64,000 nt of DNA from Cristatella mucedo (lineage: Eukaryota > Bryozoa > Phylactolaemata > Cristatellidae). A program made the position numbers and the translations under genes. This document shows positions 22,616-33,905 of the stretch, in pieces. The stretch lies in NCBI GenBank assembly GCA_009760855.2, contig WPIO01000082.1, forward strand, positions 1,565,501 through 1,629,500, written 5' to 3'. The notes below the pieces were generated by a model. It had not been told where the DNA came from, did no database searches, and saw nothing but the letters and a program-made list of their open reading frames with translations. Numbering within the stretch: the stretch's first letter is position 1; each line of letters opens with the position of its first letter.

Positions 22616-22684
22616 CGCCAGCCAATTGAAAGAACCCACGCGAAAGGAAGGCATTCCGCCACAGCCAAACCACCTGCAATTCAC
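22616..22684 (-). CDS. Candidate short phase 1-1 exon of the EGF-type gene
   Basis: The donor is a strong GGCG|GTAAGT, and the acceptor follows tgtcgctgtaacgtcag. The 69-base exon in phase 1-1 would encode ELQVVWLWRNAFLSRGFFQL, AG. The phase agrees with the flanking exons of the - strand gene, but the exon is short and unrecognised, so chance is a real alternative. Confidence 0.25.
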
Positions 22685-23691
22685 CTGACGTTACAGCGAC
22701 ACAGTAAGTAAAGTCCGGAGCTCATTGAAACGTCGGCACGACCCATCAGTTAAATTATGACTGCAGGAATATTATTTGCGGCCCTGAATCAGTACGTCCA
22801 GGAGCCGGTTTATTAGGCTGCATAAAAAATTCCAAGTCCTGTTGTCCTGTAAGTCAATTGTGCTTTAGACTTTTGATGGAGTTGCACGCTAAGACTCGTG
22901 CTGGAAAAACCTGCAGCCCTCCGTGGCTGTGACATAGCCTGGTCTATGAAATGAATATGGATTTGTATTGTAAGGTCGTAGCAGCTATTTATGGCTGCCG
23001 TCCCTGCTCAGCCATCGTCGGAATACCGGCGTGCATCGATCGACGCAGCATCTGCCACTCGCTAGCCGAGCGTCGAGATGCCGGTTTCACCGATATTTGC
23101 TACGCGTCGGCAAGGACTAGCTCTGCTTCGCCTACTGGGCTTGCGACCTAAGAACTTTAGTGAGACACGGCTGCATCGCATCTGTAACAGAATGCAAGCC
23201 GATCAACCAATAGCGGGCAAACCGGCCATTTGGTGTCGGCTATTTAGTGCTCATGATATTCCGACGTGAAAGCAGCGCCCAGTGGCAGTAGCCATTGTTC
23301 GTTTTGGGCGCACTAACTTAGAGGCCCACGAGCATATACGGGACATGGAAGTGTTCGAACGCTTCGCACAGACAAAAATCTGCCAGCACGTCTTCAAGGA
23401 AAACTGAAAGCAAAACTTCCGTCAGCAAGACTTGCACGTCGTCACAGGTTTACTTGCATACTTTTAAGCGGAACACAGGGAATGCATTCTACGGCAATTC
23501 GGATGCAGCAGCGGCACATGCTTCGGACATGCGCTGCAGCGGCAAGCAGCAGCACTTCAGCTGGACCCCTGTCTGAGCCACAAGCACAGTATGGCCCTTA
23601 ATTCATAGCTATCCCGTGAACCGGAGCTTCACATAGTTTGACAAACTTATTTTAAACGAGACTTTTTTATCTCGGTTTTGATTCACGGATG

Positions 23692-23692
23692 C

Positions 23693-23722
<30 letters not shown>
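23692..23722. repeat. (AC)n microsatellite
   Basis: About 15 AC units, in the intron of the - strand EGF-type gene and only 15 bases from a long (CT)n run. Confidence 0.97.
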
Positions 23723-23724
<2 letters not shown>

Positions 23725-23736
23725 GGTGCCAACTTA

Positions 23737-23847
<111 letters not shown>

Positions 23848-23871
23848 AAAGCGATCGCTGCTGCCTCTTAC

Positions 23872-23988
23872 CAATGCAAGTTCTGTTGTCGCTGTCCAAT
23901 ATGAGCCCTGCTGGGCACGAGCATGAATAGCTGCCATAAAGGTTCGTGCATCCATGGCTGCAGTAGCCCAGCATGCATTCGTTAATGT
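23872..23988 (-). CDS. EGF-like (calcium-binding type) exon of an unidentified gene
   Basis: On the - strand the acceptor is gccgctttgttgcag and the donor is TGCATTG|GTAAGA. The exon is exactly phase 1-1 (117 bases), as is usual for EGF exons. It encodes one EGF module: (D)INECMLGYCSHGCTNLYG, SYSCSCPAGLILDSDNRTCI. All six cysteines are present, with the DxNEC start and the N/Y-G-S-Y-xC pattern of calcium-binding EGF domains. Such modules occur in extracellular or membrane proteins (LDL-receptor relatives, fibrillin, fibulin, nidogen); the parent family cannot be told from one module. Upstream on the same strand lies another EGF exon. Confidence 0.85.
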
Positions 23989-24604
23989 CTGCAACAAAGC
24001 GGCGGAATGCCGACCGCTGTGACCGCGAACGCACACACAGAAGTTATAACCTTTCAGCAAAGATCGTCTCTCCAGTGGTGTGAATTTCGCCAAGCTTTAG
24101 AAAAAAGTCGAACTTAGCACCAGGCTCCGCTGGCCCTATGCCCTAATGTTCCGCACGAAGCTTCTTTATCGCGGCCATCTTCAGTTTGCTTCAGTAAAGG
24201 TGGCCAGTGGTCAGTCATGAATAGTCTTGTGTGCGAGTTTTTAAAGGAATGGGGAGAAAAGACAGACAGCTGGTGATTCTGAAGAATGGAAAATATTCAA
24301 CAGACCAACGAATGAACTTTCTTCTGAGGTAATTCGGGAATAGTTGCCTATACAAGGCAGCTAATAAGTGCTGCTTCTATTCGTTGGTTGCAATCGGTCT
24401 TGGCTGTTGGTATTCTGTTTGGCAATACCTTGTGCAACCGAGCAAGTGTTGAGTGAAGTAGCGATGACGTTGTTTATACAGATCGCTAACTGTACGTATA
24501 GAGCAACGTGGTGTGAAATCATGACTGCTGCTGCATAGCTCAGTATTGAACCATTTATTCGCCGTATTAGTAAAATCGGCTTGTCTGATAAGACGGCACT
24601 GTCA

Positions 24605-24770
24605 TTAAGGGCCGTGATGGCCCGGGAGGTTGAGTGCTCGCTCTTCATGACTGAGGTCGTGGGTTCAAATTTTGCAGTGGGAGATCCTGTATTGCCAATT
24701 GCAACCGTGGCGGTGATAGGCGTTAAGGCTCTTCTGCCGTTATAAAAATCAGGCTGTTAAATCGCCCGCA
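24605..24770 (+). mobile_element. SINE1 copy
   Basis: The head reads gatggcccgggaggttgagt, and the B-box region is ggtcgtgggttcaaattttg. The body contains gtggcggtgataggcgttaa, and the tail is atcaggctgttaaatcgcc. It lies between the two EGF exons, antisense to that gene. Confidence 0.85.
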
Positions 24771-25074
24771 ACAGCTATGTTGCCTCAAGAGGGCCAACTG
24801 TATTAAACGTCAGGCACGACATTTCAACAAACAGGCAAGCAGAAGAAGGTTGACCACAGATGGCATAACTGTGGTCACCAGTTGAGGGATCGCGATGGCC
24901 CAGCAAAGAATGAGCAGCCGTCGAGGAGTTGGTATGAGGCATGTGAAGCGTGCATAATGTCTGCGAGGTAAAACGAACCTTACGGGCACGAAGGATACTG
25001 GTTGCACTAAAAGTAGATTTATAGCTTCGAATTCACTAATCACTGGCCTAAGGTAGGACAGCAGACGAAACACG

Positions 25075-25560
25075 TGCAAGGTCTTACGCTGACCCACAAG
25101 GCCCACCATGGCTTGGCTCCTTCGTACCTAGCTGAACTGCTGCATCAGTTTCAGCCTGTTCGCGCCCTCAGGTCCTGTGTGGACAATAAATTAGCTGTCC
25201 CATTCCTCCGCTTAAAGACAGTTGGCAACAGAAGCTTTAGCTCTGCAGGTCCTAGACTGTGGAGCTCGCTTCCACAACTCTTACGCAACGACAACTACTC
25301 TCCTACTGCCGACTATGGCACATCCTTTTCAGCGGTCCGGAGCTGCTACTTCTATGCTACTCACTACCTCAACTGCTCTCCTGACTCTGCTATGCTTCCC
25401 ACTTTCTCTTTGTTGCGTGAGACGAAGTCTGTTGGGTACCGAATGCGTACCGAAAGCCGCTTAGGCTGTGAGCGCACTATACAAAACTATCCTGCGTAAC
25501 ACCCACGTGGTCTTTATGACTTTGTGGAGTTACAGACGGAGATACATTACATGCTGCGAG
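25075..25560 (+). mobile_element. LINE family B 3' end copy
   Basis: The + strand encodes a C-terminal reverse transcriptase protein tail distinct from family A: LTHKAHHGLAPSYLAELLHQ, VRALRSCVDNKLAVPFLRLK, SFSSAGPRLWSSLPQLLRND, then LLRETKSVGYRMRTESRLGC. The stop is at about 25497. The 3' UTR (cacgtggtctttatgacttt, gagttacagacggagatac) matches the copy at 63.4 kb. The catalytic domain is missing. Confidence 0.88.
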
Positions 25561-25619
25561 TTATGAGCAAACGCTACTGGCTAATCATTATAGGCAACTG
25601 CCTTCGTACGCACAACTAG

Positions 25620-25717
25620 CAGCGAGCAGAGGCGCGAGATGGATCGGCAGCACATGAGGCACAGCTCTGCCATTGGCCAAAACTCTCCTAGCAGCGAGAG
25701 GCAAGCATCTGCCCGCG
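25620..25717 (+). CDS. Candidate coding exon, unknown protein
   Basis: The acceptor is ccttcgtacgcacaactag and the donor is a strong GCCCGCG|GTGAGC. The frame (phase 2 to 1) encodes SEQRREMDRQHMRHSSAIGQ and NSPSSERQASAR, a hydrophilic sequence. It lies opposite the - strand EGF-type gene and may be a chance open frame. Not recognised. Confidence 0.25.
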
Positions 25718-25874
25718 GTGAGCCACTATTGTTTTCTTGTACAAGAAAGAGGCGAGTATCAGTCCTAAGAGAGACACTCATAATTTCTTGTAGCCACACT
25801 TATCATCAAGTATCGCGCCCTCATCCGCAATGCAAAATGCAGGGTGTACTGATTAAAATAAACTGGTTCAGTAC

Positions 25875-26012
25875 CTCCGCAGCCTGTCCAATTGCTGCTT
25901 TTCAGCAGTGCATATCCCTTGCTGCAGCTGCATGCAAACGCTACAGAACCGATCACATCAGTACAAGATCCGTGGAGGGAGTCGCACGGGCTGTTCTGAC
26001 ATCCAGGATTCC
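25875..26012 (-). CDS. EGF-like exon of the same unidentified gene
   Basis: On the - strand the acceptor is gttcggctcattgcag and the donor is TGCGGAG|GTACTG; 138 bases, phase 1-1. It encodes NPGCQNSPCDSLHGSCTDVI, then GSVAFACSCSKGYALLKSSN, WTGCG, with six cysteines in EGF spacing (C-x3-C-x6-C ending C-x-C ... C). It lacks the D-x-N/D-E-C calcium signature of the module at 23872-23988. Together they show a secreted or single-pass membrane protein with tandem EGF modules, transcribed leftward; its 5' end is to the right, not located. Confidence 0.8.
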
Positions 26013-26173
26013 CTGCAATGAGCCGAACATCTAGACAGCTGCGTTTTTCTTTGTTGATAAGATTGAGAATGTGTGCAGTCACAGCAATCACGCATGCTTC
26101 AACCACACGCACTTCCGGCACCAGTACTGGGTTCGGTTAGGGGCTGGGGTGACCGATCCCACAGCCTCGGGTG

Positions 26174-26281
26174 ATTTAAATATGCATACCTGGTTACATA
26201 GTATGAGTGAGGTTGGAGTACCTCGCTTGGTGTAGCTGGCAATCTTCAGCAGACGACAGAGGGTGGGAGACCTCGGACACG
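26174..26281 (-). CDS. Candidate exon upstream of the EGF exons
   Basis: On the - strand, acceptor ccgagtgctaacctcag and a consensus donor AACCAG|GTATGC bound about 108 bases, coordinates approximate. The only open frame is phase 0-0: SEIALACPRSPTLCRLLKIA, SYTKRGTPTSLILCNQ. The phase does not join to the EGF exon downstream (phase 1), so if real another exon must lie between, or it belongs elsewhere. Confidence 0.25.
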
Positions 26282-26599
26282 CCAAAGCTATCTCACTCTG
26301 AGGTTAGCACTCGGAACACAAAATATTCGGATCTACCAATCCATTACAGAAAAATGTTCGTGGCAAGTTAAAGCCATCAGCATACTTTTCTCTTTAATTT
26401 GTGAATCTGCAGCCGTAAGGGGAAAATTGTATTCAAGTACAGGACTAGTGCCTCAGTATGCTAATTTAGCAATTAAGGAGTTATGTGGAGTGAGTTGCCC
26501 ACCGGCTGCCCCTACCACTTGGGTGGTCTGGCATTACTAGCTCCCCGTGTGTATAAAGTAGCAAGACATGTAAGTTATAGCTTATAACCAGAAGCTTGT

Positions 26600-26756
26600 T
26601 TATGCAATACTGCTGTTGTTGTTTATTGAGCATGCTACCGTTAACCATTCGATCGGGCTTTTTTTGCAGAAAATGTAAAGTGCATAGAAACAGATTAAAT
26701 TCTCTGAGGTCGCTATATCAAATGTATTGTTATTATTATAATTATTATTATTATTC
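26600..26756 (+). mobile_element. LINE A 3' end, short
   Basis: Only the last 150 bases: gttgtttattgagcatgcta, the hairpin region (gtgcatagaaacagattaaa ... gaggtcgct) and a (TTA)n tail. Severe 5' truncation is usual for these elements. Confidence 0.8.
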
Positions 26757-27064
26757 TTGAAACCTAAGTCTGGACACGGGAAGAAGCCAATGTGTGGCTG
26801 GAGTGGCTGAAACCCTGGAGCCTGATCAATGCCAACATATCGACAACCGGATAATTTAATCTACGTAGCAAGTTGATTGCCTTAGTGTCTATTTCTTGTG
26901 CAGGTGGTTGAGAATGACATTGTTATGAATTTCAACGAATCAAACTAGGATAGAACACCATACATAATATCCTACACAGACGCATAAGCTTAGGCCCGTC
27001 TATGCGGCCCTTTTATAATCAGTGGTTCGATAAGCTCCACTGACAGAGGAGCTAGTGGTTCTCC

Positions 27065-27335
27065 ATTATGTTTAAAAACGCATCTATTCATCGCAGCATT
27101 TACTGGGTCTCTGTGATTCGTCCTCTATGTGCTTATGCGTGCTGATACTGCGTATGCAGCCACTAACCACACTTGCATGTTGACCCTGTGCACGTCACCC
27201 CTAACCATTTTATTCTTGTTGTTTATTGAGCATGCTACCACTAACCACAATTCGATCGTGCTTCCTGTGCAGCAAATGTAAAGTGCCTAGAAAGAGATTT
27301 AGTTATCTGAGAGTGCTTTATCAAATGTATTATTA
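27065..27335 (+). mobile_element. LINE A 3' end
   Basis: The copy starts at the TFKKNLKTHL block (atgtttaaaaacgcatctat), passes the 3' UTR and ends with the hairpin (aagtgcctagaaagagattt ... gagtgcttta) and a short ATT tail. It directly abuts the unplaced segment at 27338. Confidence 0.82.
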
Positions 27336-27337
27336 CT

Positions 27338-27560
27338 TTGCCTTTGGTAGTCTTCCGAAGACGGGATATATTCCGGAGATGTGAGCTAAACATGCCGCAT
27401 AAACAAGAAAACTCGCAGGGAAACTCAGCGCAGCAAACGCACGTTCGTGGGTAGATCTGCAGCGCTCGAAGGGGGCTTTTGATTGCTCGTCCGATCTTCG
27501 CCACCATCCATCGTGGCCAATAGGGAGCACCATTATGTGTCCAGTGGTTAAGGTGACCGG
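27338..27560. other. Repeat-like segment of unknown type
   Basis: About 220 bases between a LINE A tail and unique DNA. It starts tttgcctttggtagtcttcc, continues with an imperfect inverted motif (gtcttccgaagac), and has open frames on the - strand without domain content. The wording feels like a dispersed repeat, but there is only one copy in this window, so I cannot confirm it. Confidence 0.3.
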
Positions 27561-28052
27561 GGTCAAAGTGCATGCCTTAATTGCCCGATGTAGCCCTGCG
27601 GTGTATTCAAGCGCCAGGATTGAGATTCAGTTCCCTTGGGGCGCTAAAGAAGTTAATCGTAGTTTATGTACTTCATTTGTCTACCAGCGAAAAGATAGGA
27701 CAGTCCCCAGAATTAAGCGATGTAGGCCACAAAGATCAATAGAAAATGGTCGGTTCTTTAACTTACTATGACTTCGCATCATCTAGGCTGCCGAAAATAG
27801 TTGTATGCCTTACAGCCGGTGCCATTATGGCCACTAGATTAAAATTTAAATTGAGAAGTAGTTCAACTATGCATAACCTGTTCTAAAATACTGCAAGTGT
27901 TTCTGGTTAATGAGTGAAGAAGCATTGAAGATTTTTCTCTCACTAAAAATAACAGTCGTGCTAGGCTCCTTTGCACCAGGCTACCTGCTAGGACACGTCT
28001 ACATTTCTATGACTTCAGGTCCTCCAAGGACAATAAATTAACTGCCCCTTTA

Positions 28053-29200
28053 TAATAATAAAAATAATAATAATAACACACTTGATAAAGCGCCCTCAGA
28101 GAACTCGATCTTTTTCTAGGCGCTTTAAATTTGCTGCCATGGAAACACGATACAATGGTTAGTGGTGGCCGGCTCAATAAACAATAAGAATAACACGGTT
28201 AGGGGTGACATGCACAGTGCAAGTAAGTTCAGCATGCAAGTGTGGTTAGTGACGGCATGCACAGTGTCAGCACGCATAAGCACATAAAGGACAAAACACA
28301 CGGACCCACTAAATGCTGTGCTAAATATGAGTGTTTTAATTTCGTTTTAAATGTGGTCAAGTCAGGGGACGTGACGCAAGTTGGGAGTGAGTTCCAGGCT
28401 TTGGGAGCATACGAACTAAATGCACAATCTCGCAAGGATTTGACGTTTGTACTAGGTATAGGTAAACAGTTGGATTCCGAAAAGCGGGTGGTATGATGCT
28501 TAGCCTGGTGGGGCAGTAGATCTGATAAGTAGGCTGGAGCCAAAGAATGAAGGGACCTAGAAGTGAGTGACAAATTCTTGAAGTCCATGCGTTGCTTGAC
28601 TGGTAGCCAGTGCAGGTCGGCGAGAAGTGATGTGACGTGGCAACTGACACGCTCACGACAGACAAGCCTATGTGCAGAGTTTCGCATCAGTTGTAAGCAC
28701 TTGATTGCACATGCCGGTAGACCAGCAAGCAGTGAGTTACAGAAGTCAAGACAGGATGTCACGAATGCATGGACCAACTTATATGTGGTATCCTTATCTA
28801 AACAAGCCCGAATTTTAGTAATATTATGAAGCTGAAAATAGGCAGATTTGACCATGGAGCTGATATGGTCGTCTAACAATAGGTCGCTTTGGAATATGAC
28901 ACCTAGATTTCAAGCTGATTCGACAGGAGATATGCTGGCAGAGCCAATTTTGAGCGTCAGCCTTTCCAATTTCTGAATCACACTGGGTTTGCCCATAACT
29001 AGTAAGTTAGTTTTGTCATCGTTTAGTTTTAGAAAATTTGCTGCCATCCATGTGCAGATGTCATCAATGCATGCAGCAAGTGAGTTGAGAGAATTTGAGG
29101 TGCTCGAATGCTGGGAGGGATCAAAGCAAAGGTACAACTGAGAGTCATCCGCATAGAAGCGAAAGCCTAGATTGTGCTTGGCAATCACATCGGCCTTTCT
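28053..29200 (-). mobile_element. LINE family A copy with intact YADD box, antisense
   Basis: The longest readable family A reverse transcriptase piece. On the - strand it runs from LGFRFYADDSQLYLCF (near 29150) through ACIDDICTWMAANFLKLNDD, KTNLLVMGKPS and SPVESA, then a TGA, then NLGVIFQSDLLLDDHISSMV and the full C-terminus (LPACAIKCLQLMRNSA, LADLHWLPVKQRMDF, YAPKAWNSLPTCV). The 3' UTR, hairpin and (ATT)n tail end at 28053. The catalytic DD pair is present, but the element is truncated 5' of it and so cannot act. The TGA replaces the arginine codon CGA seen in the 41.5-kb copy, a single CpG-type transition. Confidence 0.92.
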
Positions 29201-29857
29201 GTCCACTATAGACTGTTGATGGCAGGGTTTTGGCTCAGCGTGATTCCAGACTAAGAACGTCACTTTCGCACTTCTTGCATTACGACAATATTTTCTCTCC
29301 TGCTGGTTTTCCATAGAATTCTCTACGAAACACTAACACTGCCTTTGCACCTTTATGCAGCTACAGACGGCGATACAGAGAAGAGTTCAGCCACTTGACC
29401 TCAATCACTATCAATGTGGACTCATACCCAAAACACATTGCCACTATGGCCACTAAGCGGCAGCCGCTACAATGCTCGTCGCGCAGCTGCTTTCGTTGTC
29501 ATACAAAATACAAAAAACCTAAAGAACCAGGATTAATTACAACCTTCACATGCATGGTGCAGCAGCATGTAGTTTATGGTTTATCGGCAACGCGAGTCAA
29601 TAGACTTAAGCATCGACAGCCTACCGGAATCAAAATCTAAAACCTGCTACCATCAAAAGTTCAAGCTGTGTACTCACTTGCCACTAAGTTCGGTTAAAGA
29701 CACGCCAGCTTCAACATAAATCACCATGTACTGCATAAAACAGAGCTGCTAGCTAGTCAGTAGAAATATGGTTGCAAACCTTTCGGAGTCGACGGAATAA
29801 ATTTCATTAGAAATGTTAGAATCGAGAGTATCTAGGACTCTGATAACATGCTAATAG

Positions 29858-30115
29858 TAATAACAATAGTTTAACTAGAGCACCTAAGAGGACTAAATCT
29901 CTTCCTGGGTACTGCACATGAGGTAAAGAAGAAACGTGCACACTGACTTTGATAATCCTCAATGGCATATGATAATCGTTACATGCTCAACTGCAGAACG
30001 CACGCGCACGTAATGTACAGTTCACACGGAGCACATGCAGTGAGAAACACACTAGGATTTAAGGTTGGTTAGAGGCACAGTTAAATGAGTAGTTTGTATG
30101 AGAGGACAGACGGTA
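29858..30115 (-). mobile_element. LINE A-related 3' end, antisense
   Basis: It starts with taatagtaataacaatag (tail) and a decayed hairpin (ctaagaggactaaatctctt), and carries gatttaaggttggttagagg, similar to the antisense copy at 11437-11785. No coding left. Confidence 0.55.
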
Positions 30116-30119
30116 AGTA

Positions 30120-31005
30120 TATATTGCAGAGCGAGAACTGACAGAGACTCTGCCGGCGGCGCTGAGTCTTTGCTATTCAATTGATAGCTCATAAAGCTCT
30201 TCTTAGCCTAGGTTGACCTGCTCGTAGCTGGTGCTAATGAAGCCTTCGTTGGACTAGTGCTGTACGGGGCTTGAGCAATGAACGTGCATTAGGTAAATCG
30301 GCTCGACTCCCAGCCAAGCTGCTAAGTTGTTCTTGCATGAGGACTGGTCTGCTATATGAGCTCTACCCAGTGAGTCACATTCAACTCCTGACCGGCTTCA
30401 GCTTGTTTCTTTCGGAATTGCAACGAGGGGCATGGCTTCTTCGTCAAACTCAATGACTTGCTGAAATACGGATTGTACGAATAAAGCTGCAGCTTATTGA
30501 GGCTCGGCAGATGCATGCATCATCCGTTGAGATGAGTCGTAACGGTAATTGCACAACACTTGCCTATAGCATTCCATGCATTGCAGAATGGCTGGCAGCA
30601 CTGGTAAGATTGCATGCATTGTCTGTATGGCCACATCACTTGTCGATTTTTTCAAGTACCACTGCTTTTGTAACTGCTTCTGCTTGTATTAAGAACAGAA
30701 AACCATCAAGCATGCATGCAGAGTCTCAACGGTCATAGAAGTATAGACATGATGGTAATTCTAGACACGATGGTACATAAGCAACATAAGTAAACTACAT
30801 TAATCGGTAAAATAATCAGAGCTGGCCAAACTATGGCCAAAAGCTGGCTGATTCATCTCGAAGCAGTAGTAAGCAAGATTAATAGGCGAGATGACTCGTG
30901 GTGATTTGTCATGGTGGTCTGGCAAACTCTCATTCAGGACAATCTGATCATCTTTGCATGACCGAGCGTGAGCAGACTGTTTAGCCACAGAGTTCAGAAC
31001 ACACA
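30120..31005. other. No gene seen
   Basis: Unique-looking sequence. A - strand frame at 30800-31006 (SCKDDQIVLNESLPDHHDK in part) is protein-like, but it has no convincing donor. Confidence 0.35.
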
Positions 31006-31008
31006 CAT

Positions 31009-31009
<1 letters not shown>

Positions 31010-31083
<74 letters not shown>
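31010..31083. repeat. Compound (TA)n(TG)n microsatellite
   Basis: Six or so TA units followed directly by about 30 TG units. Confidence 0.97.
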
Positions 31084-31086
<3 letters not shown>

Positions 31087-31194
31087 CATATGTATATTTA
31101 CTAGACCTTATCTTAATCAGGGTGCTTTATATAAGCCCCCGGGCTTGAGCCCATAACCTTAGTCTTTAAAGGCCTACCTTTCCTTACCTTACCT

Positions 31195-31265
31195 TAATCA
31201 AACACCGTGGGCCAAATCAGGGCTTCAAACCAGCCTCCTGCCAGGCTGAGCTACTATACCGCAAG
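31195..31265 (-). mobile_element. tRNA-like head of a SINE, antisense
   Basis: On the - strand ggtatagtagctcagcctgg carries a good A box (TAGCTCAGCCTGG), and ctggtttgaagccctgattt carries a B-box-like element, about 30 bases apart. It is more tRNA-like in the A box than SINE1 and has no SINE1 body, so it is probably another family. Not a functional tRNA: the arms do not close. Confidence 0.45.
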
Positions 31266-31539
31266 TTTCAGATTACAGTACACCTATGAGATTAATCACC
31301 GATCACGCGATATCGAGCTGCTGATTCGACTCAGTACTTATAGTTATGTAAGGCACCCCTAGTGAAAGTTGACACCTCACTGCAGAGGTCGAGCTCACTG
31401 CCCGATGGCTTCGGTCTTCTTCCCACAAAAGCTGGTGCTTGAGAATAAAAACTGGCTGGCAAGTGGCACTTACAAGACAAAGGCTATGTAACTATAGTCG
31501 ATCGATGTGCCATTTCGAATACCGGTAGCCAGTGGAGGA

Positions 31540-31770
31540 GCCAGGACTTTCCTGTTGAGGCAAAACCCGAAAGACTTTTGTTGGGGGGCAAGACCCACAA
31601 TTAGTGAAAACCTATAGCGAAATCACAGTTTTAATTCGATCGACACTCACCCGGCAGTTGCTCACCGACTAGAGGTAGGAAATTACTTTGTCTTCGATGG
31701 CTGACGGGGAGGGGAGGGGGACCTAGATATAGGAAGCGTCTCAGGTCCCTGGCCTCGGTCTAGCAGGGCA
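31540..31770 (+). repeat. Unnamed dispersed repeat D, copy 1
   Basis: Reads gtggaggagccaggactttc, gggggcaagacccacaatta, gttgctcaccgactagaggt. It aligns by eye to the copies at 31850 and 33225. There is no protein coding or tRNA-like head; the class is unknown. Confidence 0.6.
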
Positions 31771-31849
31771 CATGCTGCCCAATCCATGGCTCCGCTACTG
31801 TGGACAATCATCCGCGCGACAAATTGCTGCTGCTGAAACAATGCCTGCC

Positions 31850-32115
31850 GGCATTGGTGGAGCCAAGATTTCCATCGACGGGAATGAACTGCGAAAACTG
31901 TATGTATGGGGGCAAGACCCGAAAATGTTTCATGTAGGCGAGGCTAGACTCGTAATTATTGAAAATCTATATCGTAAAACCACAGTGCTTATTTGACACG
32001 AACTCGGCTGTTGCTCATCTAGTGAAATTGAGGCATAATTTCGTCATTGGCGACGGTCGGTGGGCGTAGGAATAGGGGGACGGCACACGTCGACGCCCTG
32101 CTCTAGGGGGGGGGG
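31850..32115 (+). repeat. Unnamed dispersed repeat D, copy 2
   Basis: Reads ggtggagccaagatttccat, gggggcaagacccgaaaatg, gacacgaactcggctgttgc. It lies 80 bases after copy 1 in the same orientation and ends near a run of 10 G at about 32106. Confidence 0.6.
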
Positions 32116-32339
32116 GAACAAAAAACCCCTGCCACCCTCTGACTCCGTCGCTACATACCAAATTTAAGCACTTGTGTTGGACCACGACTGTTTTTTGGTC
32201 GGTCTTCTTTTCTGAATATTTTACCTTTGCTTATCGTTGGCTTGCTGCTCTAAATGCGAGTGCTTGCAATATGCTGCGGTAATTGTTTCATCCATGCGAC
32301 TCATCCTTTGTGTGCCAGTGTGTCAAACAATTATTCGTG

Positions 32340-32445
32340 CCATCATCGCTAACTAATTTACAGGCTTCATTTAAAAGCTAAGAAAACTGCCTGGAAAGAA
32401 TTTTAGTTCTCCTAAAATAGTATAGAAATGCGTTATTAATATTTA
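32340..32445 (+). mobile_element. LINE A 3' end remnant
   Basis: A decayed hairpin (gcctggaaagaattttagtt ctc) and an att-rich end. Only the last 100 bases are recognisable. Confidence 0.4.
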
Positions 32446-32849
32446 TTCATATCTTTACAGTGTCATGATGTACGAGGCTACAATTTGAGCAAAATTATTT
32501 CATGCGATTGAAATTGTTAACTACGACCCATACATCTAAGCGATTAATTTTGCTGTAGAGAGGGAAAACACGAAGTGCACAGTAGTGCATTCAAGTCGAC
32601 ACCCAGTGAACTACTCTGAAAAACTGAGTTTTGGACCAAAAACATTGTCTCGCCTCTTCATTTGCTTGCTAAATTTCATGCAAAACTCCGTAAAATATTT
32701 ATGTTTTATACCAGGCTTTTCAGTTTGCGCTATATTTAGATAGTCCATAACTAAATGGATCGTAGCCTAACTCCAGCGGTCGCTTAATTTTTGCTCCCCT
32801 CATATGAGTCTGTAGTCCGTGGCTTCGCTTCGACCATATGCTCTAAAAA

Positions 32850-33015
32850 CTTTACCTCTTGAGTCCTAGCCCAGGGGTAGAGTGCTCGCTTTTCACGATC
32901 CAGGTCGCGGGTTCGAGTTCTGTGGTGAGGGATCCTTAATTTCTCACAGCAAGCGGTAGTGATAGCCGTTAAGGCTCTTTTGCCGCTATATAAATGAGGC
33001 TGCTGAATCATCTAA
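32850..33015 (+). mobile_element. SINE1 copy with clear A and B boxes
   Basis: The head is tcctagcccaggggtagagt (A-box-like) and the B box lies in gtcgcgggttcgagttctgt. The body is agcggtagtgatagccgtta, and the tail is aatgaggctgctgaatcatc. The B box is close to the RNA polymerase III consensus GGTTCGANNCC. Confidence 0.9.
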
Positions 33016-33224
33016 CCTTTAACCTTTGCGTCAGATTCTATCACACGTCCAACCATTTATTTTAATCGCCCTCACGTAAACAATAACAGTTTCGACTCGC
33101 AGCATCTAGCCTATAGTTGCCACACCAAATTATGATCTTTACGATCACGATGAAAAAGCTCCTAATCAAACTTCCAGTATATTAACGGTTGGGAATTTGG
33201 CCATTTCTGAGCGCATTTCTGCCA

Positions 33225-33440
33225 AGGTGGAGCCACGATTCTCATCAAGGGGCTAACCTCGAAAGATTTTCTTGTAGGGTACCAAACCCCCAAGTAAACA
33301 GAATTTCAGTGCACAATCTCGGTGTTTATTCGGCACGAACTCGGCGGTAGCTCGTCGAAGTAAAGGCTTAGAGAGTGTCTCTAGAGGCTCTAGTTGGGTC
33401 CTGCAGTTTGGGCGCAGCTTCACCCCATGCTTCACTAGTT
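33225..33440 (+). repeat. Unnamed dispersed repeat D, copy 3
   Basis: Reads ggtggagccacgattctcat, ttgtagggtaccaaaccccc, ggcacgaactcggcggtagc. The most diverged of the three; the 60-codon - strand frame across it is not a gene. Confidence 0.55.
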
Positions 33441-33780
33441 TGCCTCAGAGCCATCCGAAGGATGCCATGCTGAGGCATTTGTGCGGCAAGCTTCCCTGCA
33501 GGGAAGCGCCGAATTTACCTTGCCGCAGAGTTCAGAGTCGCTCTCTTGGAGTCGAAGGTTTCTACCAAGTCCTTCAATAAAATAATTGTTATAAAAGTGA
33601 TCGTTTAAAATTAGCTATGTGGCGGAAACCTAGAGCTACTAACCGTAGGAAGACGCTTGAAGATTTTGAAATTTAGCCATGCTGTCTCGAGTGACTCTAG
33701 CTCCAGACTGAAGTTAAACCAGATAAGCAAGATCTATCAAGACTCAAGCCTACCTCTCACATGCCTTTGAGCGGTTTATA

Positions 33781-33905
<125 letters not shown>

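Noticed and set aside
32850-33015. tRNA gene
   Set aside because: A and B boxes are present, but the arms do not close into a cloverleaf, and the SINE1 body and tail follow. It is a SINE.
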